From: Fischerella sp. JS2
GTDB lineage: Bacteria; Cyanobacteriota; Cyanobacteriia; Cyanobacteriales; Nostocaceae
Reading direction: 5' to 3'
Length of the DNA: 64,000 nt
NCBI RefSeq assembly: GCF_032393985.1
Contig: NZ_CP135918.1
Coordinates: 3,224,001-3,288,000 of the forward strand
The first letter of the stretch is position 1; every line of letters begins with the position of its first letter. Made by a program: the position numbers and the translations under genes. Below the pieces are notes generated by a model. The model was not told the DNA's origin and did no database searches. It saw only the letters and a list, made by a program, of their open reading frames with translations. Shown here piece by piece: positions 53,635 to 63,082 of the stretch.

Positions 53635-54102
53635 TCATGCTCCTCTTTTCTGTAAGGATTGCAGTGTTTTAAGTGCTTCTTCTACATGACCTTTAAAGTT
53701 GAATTGAGAGTTGAAAATGTGCCGTACAACTCCATCCTGGTCAATTACGTAAGTGACACGACCAGGAAGAAGACCAAGAGTCGCTGGGACACCGTATAGT
53801 TTGCGAACTTGGTTACTTGTGTCACTTAATAAGATGAAGGGTAACTGGTGCTTGTGAGCAAATTTTTGGTGAGACTCTGGAGAGTCGCCACTAATGCCAA
53901 TAACCTCAGCACCAGCATCCTGGAAGACTTCATACTGGTCTCTGAAGGCACACGACTCTGCTGTACATCCTGGCGTATCGTCCTTAGGATAAAAATAAAG
54001 GACGACACATTTTTGACCACGATAATTACTGATGCTGACTAGTGAACCAGACTGGGAGGGTAAGGTAAAATCGGGAGCAATATCTCCAACTTTGACTGAC
54101 AT
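53635..54102 (-). CDS. bcp: Peroxiredoxin of the PrxQ/BCP type
   Basis: This 155-residue thiol peroxidase reduces hydrogen and organic peroxides with thioredoxin as donor. It opens with [20 protein letters not shown]. The peroxidatic Cys and the resolving Cys five residues later are in [15 protein letters not shown], the PrxQ spacing. [20 protein letters not shown] and [16 protein letters not shown] complete the family pattern. The gene stands alone and is convergent with glgA. Confidence 0.95.
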   Translation of the reverse strand: MSVKVGDIAPDFTLPSQSGSLVSISNYRGQKCVVLYFYPKDDTPGCTAESCAFRDQYEVFQDAGAEVIGISGDSPESHQKFAHKHQLPFILLSDTSNQVRKLYGVPATLGLLPGRVTYVIDQDGVVRHIFNSQFNFKGHVEEALKTLQSLQKRGA

Positions 54103-54201
54103 ATGTGTTGAGCGAAAAAACTTAATATGGCCAATATTTAATTATCCGGGTTTACTATATCACAGCTAAGAAACTGGTTCTTTGTTGCGAAAAGCTAGTT
54201 T

Positions 54202-54951
54202 TCAATTAGCACGATAAGCAAGGCGCAGACTCTGCACAAGAATAATTAGAGATGCGATCGCCATCAAGGCTCCCCAAAACCAGTAAGGTAAAAGTAATTG
54301 TTGCTGAATTTGGGCTGTATCAGATAAACCTAATGGTCCTGCACTGTAGCTAAATAAATAATCGAGTTGGTGATAAGTACTTACACAAGCTTGTACACCC
54401 AAAAATTGCACAGCAAATCCCTGCAACCAACGTGGTGCTTTCAAACCAGTAACCAGAATAATTAAGCCTAGTAAGGGAATTGCTACTAACCCAAATAGAG
54501 ATCTGACCCAAATTACTGTTGATAGTAGTAAAAAACCACCCAATATTTTTAAGCTCCAGGAAGCAGTTTTAAAACTACGAGAAGCCAAGATTAAAGCTGC
54601 ACCAGCAATAGGTGGCCCCATCGGGCCAGCTGCTGCAACTACTGCACGACTAAGAGAACCTAGTAAAATTCCGTTATTATAACTATAATATGCAACGCCA
54701 GACCCGTTAGAAAAAATCAGTAATTGTTGGAATTTACCGCCCATAATTAAGGCCATCAAGCCATGAGCCATTTCATGAAACCAAGTCGCTAGAATAGTAA
54801 ACGGGTATAAAATATAATTTCCGGCGGGAACTTGCCACAGAATTATCGTCGCGATCGCTGCTCCTATTAGCCAGGTAAGCCCCATGCGTTCAACCTCTGG
54901 TGGGGCTTCTTTGACAAGCAAAGGTTGAAAGTCTTTCTTATATTCCCTCAT
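54202..54951 (-). CDS. Membrane-embedded M50-like metallopeptidase
   Basis: This protein of about 249 residues has several hydrophobic segments and the zinc-binding HEXXH motif in ATWFHEMAHGLMALIMGGKF near residue 74, inside a membrane helix as in the M50 family. I chose the ATG at 54951 (MREYKKDFQPLLVKEAPPEV); the frame stays open to 55080, but those 43 residues overlap the upstream gene and look unconserved. No clear NPDG-type third ligand is seen, so it belongs to a divergent M50B-like branch. The substrate is unknown. The PIG-V-like gene upstream is on the same strand, about 115 bp away with this start. Confidence 0.82.
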   Translation of the reverse strand: MREYKKDFQPLLVKEAPPEVERMGLTWLIGAAIATIILWQVPAGNYILYPFTILATWFHEMAHGLMALIMGGKFQQLLIFSNGSGVAYYSYNNGILLGSLSRAVVAAAGPMGPPIAGAALILASRSFKTASWSLKILGGFLLLSTVIWVRSLFGLVAIPLLGLIILVTGLKAPRWLQGFAVQFLGVQACVSTYHQLDYLFSYSAGPLGLSDTAQIQQQLLLPYWFWGALMAIASLIILVQSLRLAYRAN

Positions 54952-55067
54952 CGGTAATTTTCCTTGGGTTGTTATCCCAAATGCTGAAGTTGCTTTTGTA
55001 TCTATCCTAGCTGTTTGGTAGAAGTGAGGCATGGGGGCTGACAGATGATCCCCCCACTTCCCACTCA

Positions 55068-56351
55068 TCACCCAACCCAAAGTTTTTGGGCAAACCGCAC
55101 AGAGAAACTAGCAAGTAAAATCGCGAAGAAGCATAAGGTTAAATATCCGTAACGAGGATAGCGAGACAATAACACACCAAGGGCGATACTGAATGACACA
55201 ATGCCATAGGCAATGCGACTAAGTGACCAAGTACCACCAGAGGCAAATATTAATCCCAAACCGCAAAAACCATAGATTACCGTGATCAGGGTTAATTTTT
55301 TGCGGAAATGCCATAACAAGTAAGCACTACCCAAAACCGAAATAGTGTTTAGCAGAGGATCGCCTGCCAGTATCCATAAAAGTAAAAATAAAGCTGCAAA
55401 TCCATAATCTACCTTCGCCACACTCAAGCGTTGGCGATCGCGCCAAAGCAAAAAACCAATAATCACAATGGCAGTAAATAATAGCGGATGCAGAGGATCT
55501 TTAATCCAGCCAGATTTCCAATTAGCTGTGCCTACTGTTATTTGCATCAGCATTTTCCACCAACCCTGCCAATCAAATCCCACAGTTGAACGCCAGCCTT
55601 TTTGGGCATGAATAAATGCTAGAGGATCACCAAACTGGATTTGACAATACAGGCTAAACAGCAGTATGCCACTAGAAGTAGCTAAACCAGCAAGATAAGC
55701 AATAGGCGATCGCTTTTGTTGCCAAGCAGCGATTAAAAAAGCTGGGATCAATGCTAATCCAGTAGGACGCGTTGCTGTTGCCATTGCCCCACAAACAGCA
55801 GTCCAAGTGTACCGATGTTGATCAAAAGCCCATAAAGCTGCTGTACTCAAAAATAAATACAGTCCTTCAGTATAAATTACTGCTGTAAACATTGACAGTG
55901 GACACCATGCCACCACAGCTGTTGCCCATCTTGCTCCCTGGAGATTGTAAAATTCCTTTACCCAAAAGTACACACAGTAAAGTGTGGCTAAAAAAGCCAC
56001 ATTATTTACTATTACCCCTGCAACTTCAAATGGTAAGCCAAAATCCATCATTCCCCGCACAATCAGAGGAAATAAGGGAAAAAAGGCTACATTGTGTCCC
56101 TTACCATCATCAAGGTATTCATACCCTAAGGTGGTAATATTGCGGTAATGAACACTATCCCAAGCATCAAAAACCCCCCAGCCAAAAATCGCGTCTTTTC
56201 CGCCTGGCGGTGCATCTAAAAGAGGAGCAAACAATAACATCGCACTCCAAATCACCAGCCTGCTGGTTAGCCACATTGTAATGGGAAATAGCAAATCCTT
56301 TTTCAATAAATATTTACTGATAGCTAATTGCTTTTGAGCCATAAGTTTCAT
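55068..56351 (-). CDS. PIG-V-like mannosyltransferase family membrane protein (copy 2)
   Basis: This 427-residue polytopic protein is the paralogue of the gene at 3185-4477. It shares GVFDAWDSVHYRNITTLGYE near residue 58, FFPLFPLIVRGMMDFGLPFE, WCPLSMFTAVIYTEGLYLFL, ATATRPTG and the C-terminal RFAQKLWVG against RFAQNHWVG-type ends. It would be a GT-C-type sugar transferase using a lipid-linked donor. It is followed on the same strand by the M50-like gene, so the two could share a transcript. No second member of the other copy's neighbourhood is duplicated here. Confidence 0.82.
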   Translation of the reverse strand: MKLMAQKQLAISKYLLKKDLLFPITMWLTSRLVIWSAMLLFAPLLDAPPGGKDAIFGWGVFDAWDSVHYRNITTLGYEYLDDGKGHNVAFFPLFPLIVRGMMDFGLPFEVAGVIVNNVAFLATLYCVYFWVKEFYNLQGARWATAVVAWCPLSMFTAVIYTEGLYLFLSTAALWAFDQHRYTWTAVCGAMATATRPTGLALIPAFLIAAWQQKRSPIAYLAGLATSSGILLFSLYCQIQFGDPLAFIHAQKGWRSTVGFDWQGWWKMLMQITVGTANWKSGWIKDPLHPLLFTAIVIIGFLLWRDRQRLSVAKVDYGFAALFLLLWILAGDPLLNTISVLGSAYLLWHFRKKLTLITVIYGFCGLGLIFASGGTWSLSRIAYGIVSFSIALGVLLSRYPRYGYLTLCFFAILLASFSVRFAQKLWVG

Positions 56352-56514
56352 TTATGAGTTAAGTGAGATATATAGTCTCAATCATCAAGTAAATATTTTT
56401 TCATCCTTCATCCTACTCTACGAGAAGCCGCCTACGCGTCTACACCCTTCATCCTTTATTTGAGAGTCCCAAGCAATTTAAGATTGAAGTTGTCTCGTCG
56501 ATCCCTAAATAATT

Positions 56515-57711
56515 GTGAAAGCAATAACTCTTGTTGGTTCTACTGGCTCTATTGGTACTCAGACCTTAGATATTGTCGCTAATAACCCAGATAAGTTTCG
56601 GATTGTTGGCTTAGCGGCTGGGAATAATGTGGAATTGTTAGCTGCTCAAATTCGGCAGTTTCGACCGAGTATAGCAGCGATTTGTGCAGAGGAAAAATTA
56701 CCAGCACTCAAGGAAGCGATCGCTGATCTTGATCCCCAACCAATTCTCATGGCTGGTGATGCAGGAATTGTAGAAGTTGCCCGTTACGGTGATGCCCAAA
56801 CTGTGGTAACAGGTATTGTTGGCTGTGCAGGACTATTACCCACTATCGCCGCCATTGAAGCTGGTAAGGATATCGCCCTAGCTAACAAAGAAACTCTCAT
56901 TGCTGGAGGCCCTGTTGTTCTACCTCTGATTGAGAAGCATCAGATAAAATTATTACCAGCAGATTCCGAGCATTCCGCAATATTTCAGTGTTTGCAAGGC
57001 GTACCAAAAGGTGGCTTGCGAAAGATTATACTTACAGCCTCTGGTGGTGCTTTCCGTGATTGGCCTACAGAAAAATTAGCAGAAGTGACTGTTGCTGATG
57101 CCCTGAAACATCCTAATTGGTCGATGGGGCGGAAAATCACTGTAGATTCAGCCACTTTGATGAATAAGGGATTGGAAGTAATTGAAGCTCATTTTTTGTT
57201 TGGCTTGGATTATGAGGACATTGAGATTGTCATTCATCCCCAAAGTATTATTCACTCTTTAATAGAACTTCAAGATACCTCTGTGTTAGCTCAACTCGGC
57301 TGGCCTGATATGCGCTTACCTTTACTTTATGCTTTATCTTGGCCGGAACGCATTTACACTGACTGGGAAAGATTAGATTTGGTAAAAGCTGGCAATTTGA
57401 CCTTCCGCGAACCAGACCACAAGAAGTATCCTTGTATGCAGTTAGCTTATGCTGCTGGCAAGGCTGGTGGTTCTATGCCTGCTGTTTTGAATGCAGCAAA
57501 TGAACAAGCCGTAGCACTATTTTTGGAAGAAAAAATTAGTTATTTAGATATTGCCCGATGCATTGAATTGGTGTGCGATCGCTTCTCAGCCAATAACCGT
57601 TCAAATCCCACTTTAGATGACATTTTAGCTGCCGATCAATGGGCTAGGCAAGAAGTTTTGACTGCCACTAAAGATTTAGAATCTCGTTCACATATAATTT
57701 CCTTGCGATAA
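56515..57711 (+). CDS. dxr: 1-deoxy-D-xylulose 5-phosphate reductoisomerase
   Basis: This 398-residue enzyme forms 2-C-methyl-D-erythritol 4-phosphate in the plastid-type MEP isoprenoid pathway. The NADPH site is [14 protein letters not shown] near residue 8. [12 protein letters not shown], the metal and substrate loop [35 protein letters not shown] and [12 protein letters not shown] follow in family order. The start codon is GTG at 56515. A hairpin downstream (57731-57761) probably ends the transcript. Confidence 0.97.
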   Translation: MKAITLVGSTGSIGTQTLDIVANNPDKFRIVGLAAGNNVELLAAQIRQFRPSIAAICAEEKLPALKEAIADLDPQPILMAGDAGIVEVARYGDAQTVVTGIVGCAGLLPTIAAIEAGKDIALANKETLIAGGPVVLPLIEKHQIKLLPADSEHSAIFQCLQGVPKGGLRKIILTASGGAFRDWPTEKLAEVTVADALKHPNWSMGRKITVDSATLMNKGLEVIEAHFLFGLDYEDIEIVIHPQSIIHSLIELQDTSVLAQLGWPDMRLPLLYALSWPERIYTDWERLDLVKAGNLTFREPDHKKYPCMQLAYAAGKAGGSMPAVLNAANEQAVALFLEEKISYLDIARCIELVCDRFSANNRSNPTLDDILAADQWARQEVLTATKDLESRSHIISLR

Positions 57712-58548
57712 ACAATAACAAATTGTAAACATCAGCGTTTAGTATAAGACTGAACGCTGATTAATATCAGCGTATTTTCATCTATTTTATTTCATTACAT
57801 CAAACCACCAGCCCCTATAAAATTCGCTATCGTTCTTCTCATATGCACCATAAACCCTTTTTGATTAAGGTTGGTAAATAGTTAACGTAGTCTGTAAAAC
57901 TATGACTTTTACCAATAAAATATCTGGCATCTTCATTTGAACTTCCTGCTGGGCGTGAAAGAAGTCGCAGTTCGGGGCTATCCATTTATTTCTTACTTTG
58001 AGTGAAAATTATCCTAATAGGAGTATTCCCACCAGTGTTCTTTTGAGATCACTCTTTTCATGCAAAAGCGATCACAAATGTCAATTAACAAGAAAGGCAA
58101 AAGTTCGAGAGCAGTCCGATGAAAAAAATTCACATCCATGCATGAAAAACCTCACCCCTAGCCCCTCTCCTTGATAATGAGAGGGGTGGCGTAGCCAGGG
58201 TGAGGTGGCTTTCAAGTCAGAAGGACAGATAAAGTATTTTTAAAATTAAACAAATAATATTTTATATTTCTTTATAAAGTTAGCCCTTAAAAATATGGTG
58301 CGTTGTATTTTTGTCCAGTATATTAATATCAGGAAAAATAAATATAAATCTCCAATCAATTACTACATCAGAACTCTTTATGACCTTTGTGTCTTTTGTG
58401 GTTCGTTAAATAAAGTTATCCTCATAATCACATGATTACTCTCTGTAACTATCCTTTAGAGAGCTTTAATCATCGCAATTTATATTCAAAATTAAATCGC
58501 CTTTTCTAACATTATCTCATTAACAGCAAAGGCGATAGTTTAGGATTT
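57712..58548. other. Long spacer with a palindromic element after dxr
   Basis: About 840 bp. It holds the dxr hairpin and a 56-bp palindromic element at 58150-58205 (CCTCACCC...GGGTGAGG with inner CCCCTCTC/GAGAGGGG). The remainder is AT-rich sequence without a credible gene. Confidence 0.5.
57731..57761 (+). terminator. Hairpin downstream of dxr
   Basis: ATCAGCGTT and AACGCTGAT form a 9-bp perfect stem around a 13-nt loop, 20 bp after the dxr stop. A T-rich stretch follows only later, so the call is moderate. Confidence 0.55.
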
Positions 58549-58746
58549 ATGATTATGCTTATAGCTCTAATTATCGCTTGGTTAATATTTACAATCTTAG
58601 TTAAAGTAGTCAAAACGACTGTGAAAACAGCTTTCTTAATTGCTGCAATTATCGTTTTGCTACAGGTTGGTTATGGTATTGGGCCTCAAGAAATGTGGAA
58701 TTATATAGTGCAATTACCCCAGAAGTTACCACGGTTGGGTAGGTAG
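58549..58746 (+). CDS. Small one-to-two-helix membrane protein of unknown function
   Basis: This 65-residue protein has an N-terminal helix (MLIALIIAWLIFTILVKVVK) and a second hydrophobic stretch (AFLIAAIIVLLQVGYGIG), followed by a short polar end (QEMWNYIVQLPQKLPRLG). I regard it as a small conserved cyanobacterial membrane protein, but no function is known to me. The gene's last codons abut a repeat block, which makes the exact C terminus slightly less certain. It appears monocistronic. Confidence 0.65.
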   Translation: MIMLIALIIAWLIFTILVKVVKTTVKTAFLIAAIIVLLQVGYGIGPQEMWNYIVQLPQKLPRLGR

Positions 58747-58769
58747 GTGGGGATTAGGGGCAATAGGGA

Positions 58770-58970
58770 ACTCACCGGTCCCCATGAGCGATTGCCGTAG
58801 AGGCGCTTTACTCGGCTTCTGTAAAGTAAGGGTCTCCCGGCATAAAGGAGCCAGTGCGGTGGACTCTTCTCCCGGCATAAAGAAAGAGGCGTCACCTGGC
58901 GTGCGCAAGTGGCTTAAGGCAGGGTGGAGTGTGTAGACACGCAAGTGGCTTCCCGTAGGGTGGAGTAAGT
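58770..58970. repeat. Composite dispersed repeat block (variant of the 16.9-kb block)
   Basis: It contains GGGAACTCACCGGTCCCC, GCGGTGGACTCTTCTCCCGG with CATAAAG twice, GGCGTCACCTGGCGTGCGC and GGCTTCCCGTAGGGTGG. These are the same modules as at 16902-17100 and, inverted, at 49363-49450, in a rearranged order. Confidence 0.85.
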
Positions 58971-58994
58971 ATTAAACAACTACTAACCACTAAT

Positions 58995-59024
58995 GTACAG
59001 ACGCGATGTTCCTCGCATCTCTAC
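58995..59024. repeat. Dispersed hairpin repeat, GTACAGACGCG family (copy 4)
   Basis: GTACAGACGCGATGTTCC and TCGCATCTCTAC. It lies between ACTAACCACTA heptamer arrays, as does copy 3. The loop orientation (GATGTTCCTC) is inverted relative to copies 1 and 3. Confidence 0.85.
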
Positions 59025-59062
59025 CCACTAACCACTAACCACTAACCACCAACAATCAACCA

Positions 59063-59560
59063 CTATTTATTTAGTGAGGCTGAGATTTTCGCCAACATAT
59101 CTTGAACATTTGCAGGTAGCTGACGCATGACTTTACCTCTTTCTCGGTCTACAGCTACTAATGTGACTTTGGCTGTAACATACAATTCTTGCCTATCTGG
59201 AGATTCAATTACATAATCCCAATTGATGCGGACGCTGGTGACTTCAGTCATGCGTGTTTTGACCACCGCTACCATACCCAATTGAATCGAACGGTGATAA
59301 CGTAGCGAAAGTTCTACTACCGGTAAGTCGCAACCTAAAGCAACTAAATCCGCATATTCTACTCCTATGGAACGCAAGCATTCTACCCGTGCTTCTTCCA
59401 TCCACGCAATATAAGTACCATGCCAAACCACGCCTAAATAGTCGGTGTGATGAGGTTGCACTCTGACTGGGTACTCAAACCAATACTCAAGTGTCTGACT
59501 AGTAGGACTGTCTATGGCAGTTGTAGGTAGTTCAGGTAAGTTTGTTTTTTCTTCAGACAT
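59063..59560 (-). CDS. Acyl-CoA thioesterase, 4HBT/YbgC-like hotdog fold
   Basis: This 165-residue protein has a hotdog-fold thioesterase core. VQPHHTDYLGVVWHGTYIAW near residue 37 holds the family's Asp (HTDYLG) in front of the H-G-x-Y-x-x-W-M-E-E-A-R helix, a YbgC/4-hydroxybenzoyl-CoA thioesterase pattern. An N-terminal extension of about 28 residues precedes the core. The natural thioester is unknown; it does not look to me like the DHNA-CoA thioesterase of cyanobacterial phylloquinone synthesis. The gene is divergent from the CHAT gene, with about 115 bp between them. Confidence 0.88.
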   Translation of the reverse strand: MSEEKTNLPELPTTAIDSPTSQTLEYWFEYPVRVQPHHTDYLGVVWHGTYIAWMEEARVECLRSIGVEYADLVALGCDLPVVELSLRYHRSIQLGMVAVVKTRMTEVTSVRINWDYVIESPDRQELYVTAKVTLVAVDRERGKVMRQLPANVQDMLAKISASLNK

Positions 59561-59677
59561 CTTAAATTTTCTTAGGAATTCTCAGAGATTTTCCAAATTT
59601 TGGAATAGCATAAACAATAGTTGTTTTATACAACTATTTTCTAGCAAACAGTAAAACAAAATAGGTAGGGTTTTTGT

Positions 59678-61792
59678 ATGCACCCTCCGCAACTATATTC
59701 AAAAATTGTTACTGCCACTGTGGTATTTTCTCTGGGATCAGGGATGCTTTTTTCTCATAACACCTTGGTAACAGCAAATACAATTATACAAAATAATTAT
59801 ACTGAAATAACCCAAAATTCTATCAAAAATACTAGTCGTTCTGAGCAGATTAAGCAACTTAATCGAGAAGCAATACGGCTATCGAGACAAAATCGTTTTC
59901 AAGATGCATTGCAAAAACTAGAAACAGCTTTAGCTATCAGCAGAAATATTCAACAACGCCCGCTAGAAGCTGCAACTTATAATAATATTGGCAGAGTTTA
60001 CCAACAACAAGGTAAATTTTCTCAAGCATTTAATGCTTATCTGCAAGCTTTAGCCATCAATAAAGAACTTAGTATCAATGAAAAAACTCCTGGGCAGGCT
60101 CACATTGCCTTAGGGAAAACTTATAGTAATTTAGGATACTTATTAGAGCGTCAGAATCAACCAGAACTGGCTATTTTATTTTATAAGCATTGTGTCAATA
60201 ATCGTGAAAAAGTTCGTCTGAATCCAGTAGCTTTTACCAACGAGCAACTAGACGCTTATAATCTCACTGTCACCCAAACATACTACGCTTTAGGTGAAGA
60301 GTTACTAAAAAGCGATCGCACCACAGAAGGACAACGGATTCTAGATTTAATCAAACTCGAGGAACTCGAAGAATACCTCCAAAACGTCAAAGGTAATCAA
60401 CTCACTGCCAAAGGGATTGAAATTACACCAACAGAAAAACCAATTAAACAAAAATTAGATCAAAGTTTAGATAGTACGGTTGTACTGGGGAAAGAACTGA
60501 CGAAATTACGGCAGATCCCTCCGGAAAAGCGATCGCTACAGCAAAAACAACGCATTCAACAAATCGTAGAAAATCAGCAGAAAATTCTGGATGATTTCAA
60601 TAATTTTATTAATAGTCCAGATGTCAAAGTGCAATTAGAACAAATTAGCCGCAAAGCTAGGCGGCAAAATTTGGATTTGGAAAGTCTCAATGCAATTCGT
60701 GATAACTTAGCGCGACTGCCTGAAAAATCTGTAATTTTATATCCTCTGGTTTTAGACAATAGTTTGGAATTGGTATTAGTAACTCCTGATTCTCCACCAA
60801 TTCATCGTAGAGTCGCCGTTAAAAAAGAAAACCTCCAACAAACAATTCTGAGTTTTCGTAAAGCCTTAGAAAACCCTAGTTTAGATGTAAAAAAACCTGC
60901 ACGCCAGTTATATGACTGGCTGATCAAACCAATAGAAAAAGACCTTACCCAAGCAGCCACCCAAACTATAGTTTATGCACCAGATGGGCAGTTACGTTAT
61001 ATTCCTTTAGCCGCTTTATTTGATGGCAAACAATGGTTAGTGCAGCGCTACAGTATCAACCATATCACCGCAGCAAGTTTGACAAACTTTAACACCCCGC
61101 CTTCGTCAGACTTACGTATTTTGGCAGCAGCCTTTACTAAAGGCAGTTATACGGTGGAAGTGGCTAATCGCAAAGAAATCTTTTCTGGATTACCTTTTGC
61201 AGCCAAAGAAGTGGAAAATGTAGCCAGCATCGTTCCAAGCACAAAGAAAATCTTAGATAATGCCTTTAACCCAGAAATGACTGTGCCACAAATGGATGAT
61301 TTTACAATTGTTCACATGGCAACCCATGCAGCATTTGTTGTAGGCAAACCAGAAGATTCTTTTATCTTATTTGGGAACGGTGAGCGAGTTACCCTCAAAG
61401 ATATTGCCACTTGGTCGCTGCCTCGAGTAGATTTGGTAGTGCTAAGTGCTTGCGAGACAGGGTTAGGAGGCAGATTAGGTAACGGTGAAGAAATTTTAGG
61501 TTTTGGCTATCAAATGCAAAAAACTGGTGCGAGATCAGCCATTGCTTCGCTGTGGGCTGTAGATGATGGCGGTACGCAGGCGTTGATGAATGCTTTTTAT
61601 GCCCTATTACCTTCAGGCAAATTAACAAAAGCTGAAGTCTTACGACAAGCACAAATAGCTTTGATTACCGGAAGTTCGCCTCAGTTGGATCAGCAGCAAG
61701 GCCGAAGTGACAATATAACAAAATCAGCTACGGTTAGTCTTAGTCATCCCTACTATTGGGCGCCTTTTATTTTGATTGGGAACGGACTGTAA
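59678..61792 (+). CDS. Exported TPR protein with a CHAT protease domain (intact dyad)
   Basis: This 704-residue protein begins with a signal-like segment (KIVTATVVFSLGSGMLFSHN). TPR-like repeats follow at about residues 60-190 (EAATYNNIGRVYQQQGKFSQ and similar) and then a long helical spacer. The CHAT domain occupies about residues 390-704. The catalytic pair is intact: His550 in VHMATHAAF and Cys592 in VVLSACETGLGG. ASLWAVDDGGTQALM and the terminal HPYYWAPFILIGNG complete the fold. CHAT proteins are caspase-related proteases often activated through partner or TPR domains; export suggests an extracytoplasmic role. The gene is monocistronic and followed by a stem-loop at 61811-61853. Confidence 0.92.
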   Translation: MHPPQLYSKIVTATVVFSLGSGMLFSHNTLVTANTIIQNNYTEITQNSIKNTSRSEQIKQLNREAIRLSRQNRFQDALQKLETALAISRNIQQRPLEAATYNNIGRVYQQQGKFSQAFNAYLQALAINKELSINEKTPGQAHIALGKTYSNLGYLLERQNQPELAILFYKHCVNNREKVRLNPVAFTNEQLDAYNLTVTQTYYALGEELLKSDRTTEGQRILDLIKLEELEEYLQNVKGNQLTAKGIEITPTEKPIKQKLDQSLDSTVVLGKELTKLRQIPPEKRSLQQKQRIQQIVENQQKILDDFNNFINSPDVKVQLEQISRKARRQNLDLESLNAIRDNLARLPEKSVILYPLVLDNSLELVLVTPDSPPIHRRVAVKKENLQQTILSFRKALENPSLDVKKPARQLYDWLIKPIEKDLTQAATQTIVYAPDGQLRYIPLAALFDGKQWLVQRYSINHITAASLTNFNTPPSSDLRILAAAFTKGSYTVEVANRKEIFSGLPFAAKEVENVASIVPSTKKILDNAFNPEMTVPQMDDFTIVHMATHAAFVVGKPEDSFILFGNGERVTLKDIATWSLPRVDLVVLSACETGLGGRLGNGEEILGFGYQMQKTGARSAIASLWAVDDGGTQALMNAFYALLPSGKLTKAEVLRQAQIALITGSSPQLDQQQGRSDNITKSATVSLSHPYYWAPFILIGNGL

Positions 61793-61810
61793 TAGTTGGG
61801 ATTAGGTCGA

Positions 61811-61853
61811 TAGCCAATCGTCAATAGTTTGTAGACTATTGACTTGGGCTATA
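61811..61853. terminator. Stem-loop downstream of the CHAT gene
   Basis: GTCAATAGT at 61820-61828 pairs with ACTATTGAC at 61835-61843 around TTGTAG, extended by TAGCCAA/TTGGGCTA with a bulge. It lies about 20 bp after the stop; no clear T-run follows. Confidence 0.55.
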
Positions 61854-61940
61854 GACTTTAAACTAACTCCCACTTCCCAATATGTCATCTTTAGTTGGTC
61901 GCGCCTTTGTCCGTACTACCTGAGCAGTTACAGTCTTAAA

Positions 61941-62285
61941 TTAGTAACGTTTAGCCAGGGTTTTAGTTGTTACAGAAGGTTGGATAGGAAGTTTGATGAT
62001 GTTAGCAAGTTCCTGTAGTTGATTGACTGCTTCAGCACCTTCTAACTTCATCAATTCGCGATCATCTCGCATTTCTGTCCAAGTAATACCGTAATCAGAT
62101 ACCAAGAACCGAATAAGGTGATTTTCTCCCAAGCTAACCATAAATGAAGCACTATTCATCTGGTCGCCGCATGTGTAACAAGACGCCGGGTATCCACGTC
62201 GCTCTAGAACAATCGCCAAAGCTTGTAGATTCATTACTAGGTCTTGAACAAATTGCCGATGTTGTTGCGCTAGTCTTAGAAACAC
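61941..62285 (-). CDS. DUF1815-like conserved cyanobacterial protein
   Basis: This 114-residue soluble protein starts MFLRLAQQHRQFVQDLVMNL and contains SCYTCGDQMNSASFMVSLGE and VSDYGITWTEMRDDRELMKL. From memory this is the pattern of the cyanobacterial DUF1815 family, of unknown function; the assignment is not checked. A CxxC (YTCGDQ preceded by Cys) may bind metal or form a disulfide. The gene is monocistronic. The 800-bp spacer upstream is free of genes. Confidence 0.75.
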   Translation of the reverse strand: MFLRLAQQHRQFVQDLVMNLQALAIVLERRGYPASCYTCGDQMNSASFMVSLGENHLIRFLVSDYGITWTEMRDDRELMKLEGAEAVNQLQELANIIKLPIQPSVTTKTLAKRY

Positions 62286-63082
62286 TAATTTCCTCCTAAC
62301 ACCACAGTCATGTGATCCCTTTTATATTTTCTTTAGATTTTCCCATCCACTGGTATTGTAAACTATTCATTACAATTCCCAGACAAAGAACTTTTAAGTC
62401 GTTACATACCTACCTAGCTTAAGGTAGTTCATTGCGGCTGGTGTTGCCGTATCAAAATATTCAATTTGCAAACATCGAATATCAGACAGAAGTGTCAAAT
62501 TAAATATTATCTTTATACATTTCTGTCAGGGTAGATGGTCGGTTAAAACGATCCGCTATAAGATTAACCCATATTTAGCACAAGTCAACCACAGAAAAAC
62601 CACAAATCGCTCCTAAATTAGCAATTTGTTGGCAAATATTCGGTTTCTCAATGGCTATAACGCCATTTAGCTTTGATTTATGTTGATTTGTGTATGTAAT
62701 GAGCTTGTATGCTATCCAACAGCGTCAGTTGGCATGATCCAACTATTGATTTATTTATTACTTTCTCCTGAATACATAGAATTTAGTAGATGACCGTGGT
62801 GATTTGAGATTGATGGTACACCAGTAATATTTTTGACATGTATTACTTGTGCTATTACCTTACTTATCTACAATCTCAAATAAAACTCAATTTGTTTGAC
62901 TTATTTCCTGACGATAACTAAACGTTATCAGGTGATGTTGCCATTTCGGCAGTTTTTAAGATTAAACCATTATTAAATTGTGATAAATAATACTGTTCTC
63001 AGTATTGGTCGGGGAATAGGGAGCGGGGAGCGGGAATTGGAAATAATATTCTTGCTAAACCTTCATCCTTCACCCTTCCCTT
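62286..63082. other. Gene-free spacer between a DUF1815-like gene and sdhA
   Basis: About 800 bp. I see no credible gene, tandem repeat array or strong terminator; a short purine-rich repeat (GGGGAATAGGGAGCGGGGAG) lies near 63010. Small hairpins such as ATAACTAAACGTTAT are too weak to call. Confidence 0.4.

Noticed and set aside
54952-55080. N-terminal extension of the M50-like protein overlapping the PIG-V-like gene
   Set aside because: The extra 43 residues are unlike a membrane protease N terminus, and a good ATG at 54951 gives the compact form.
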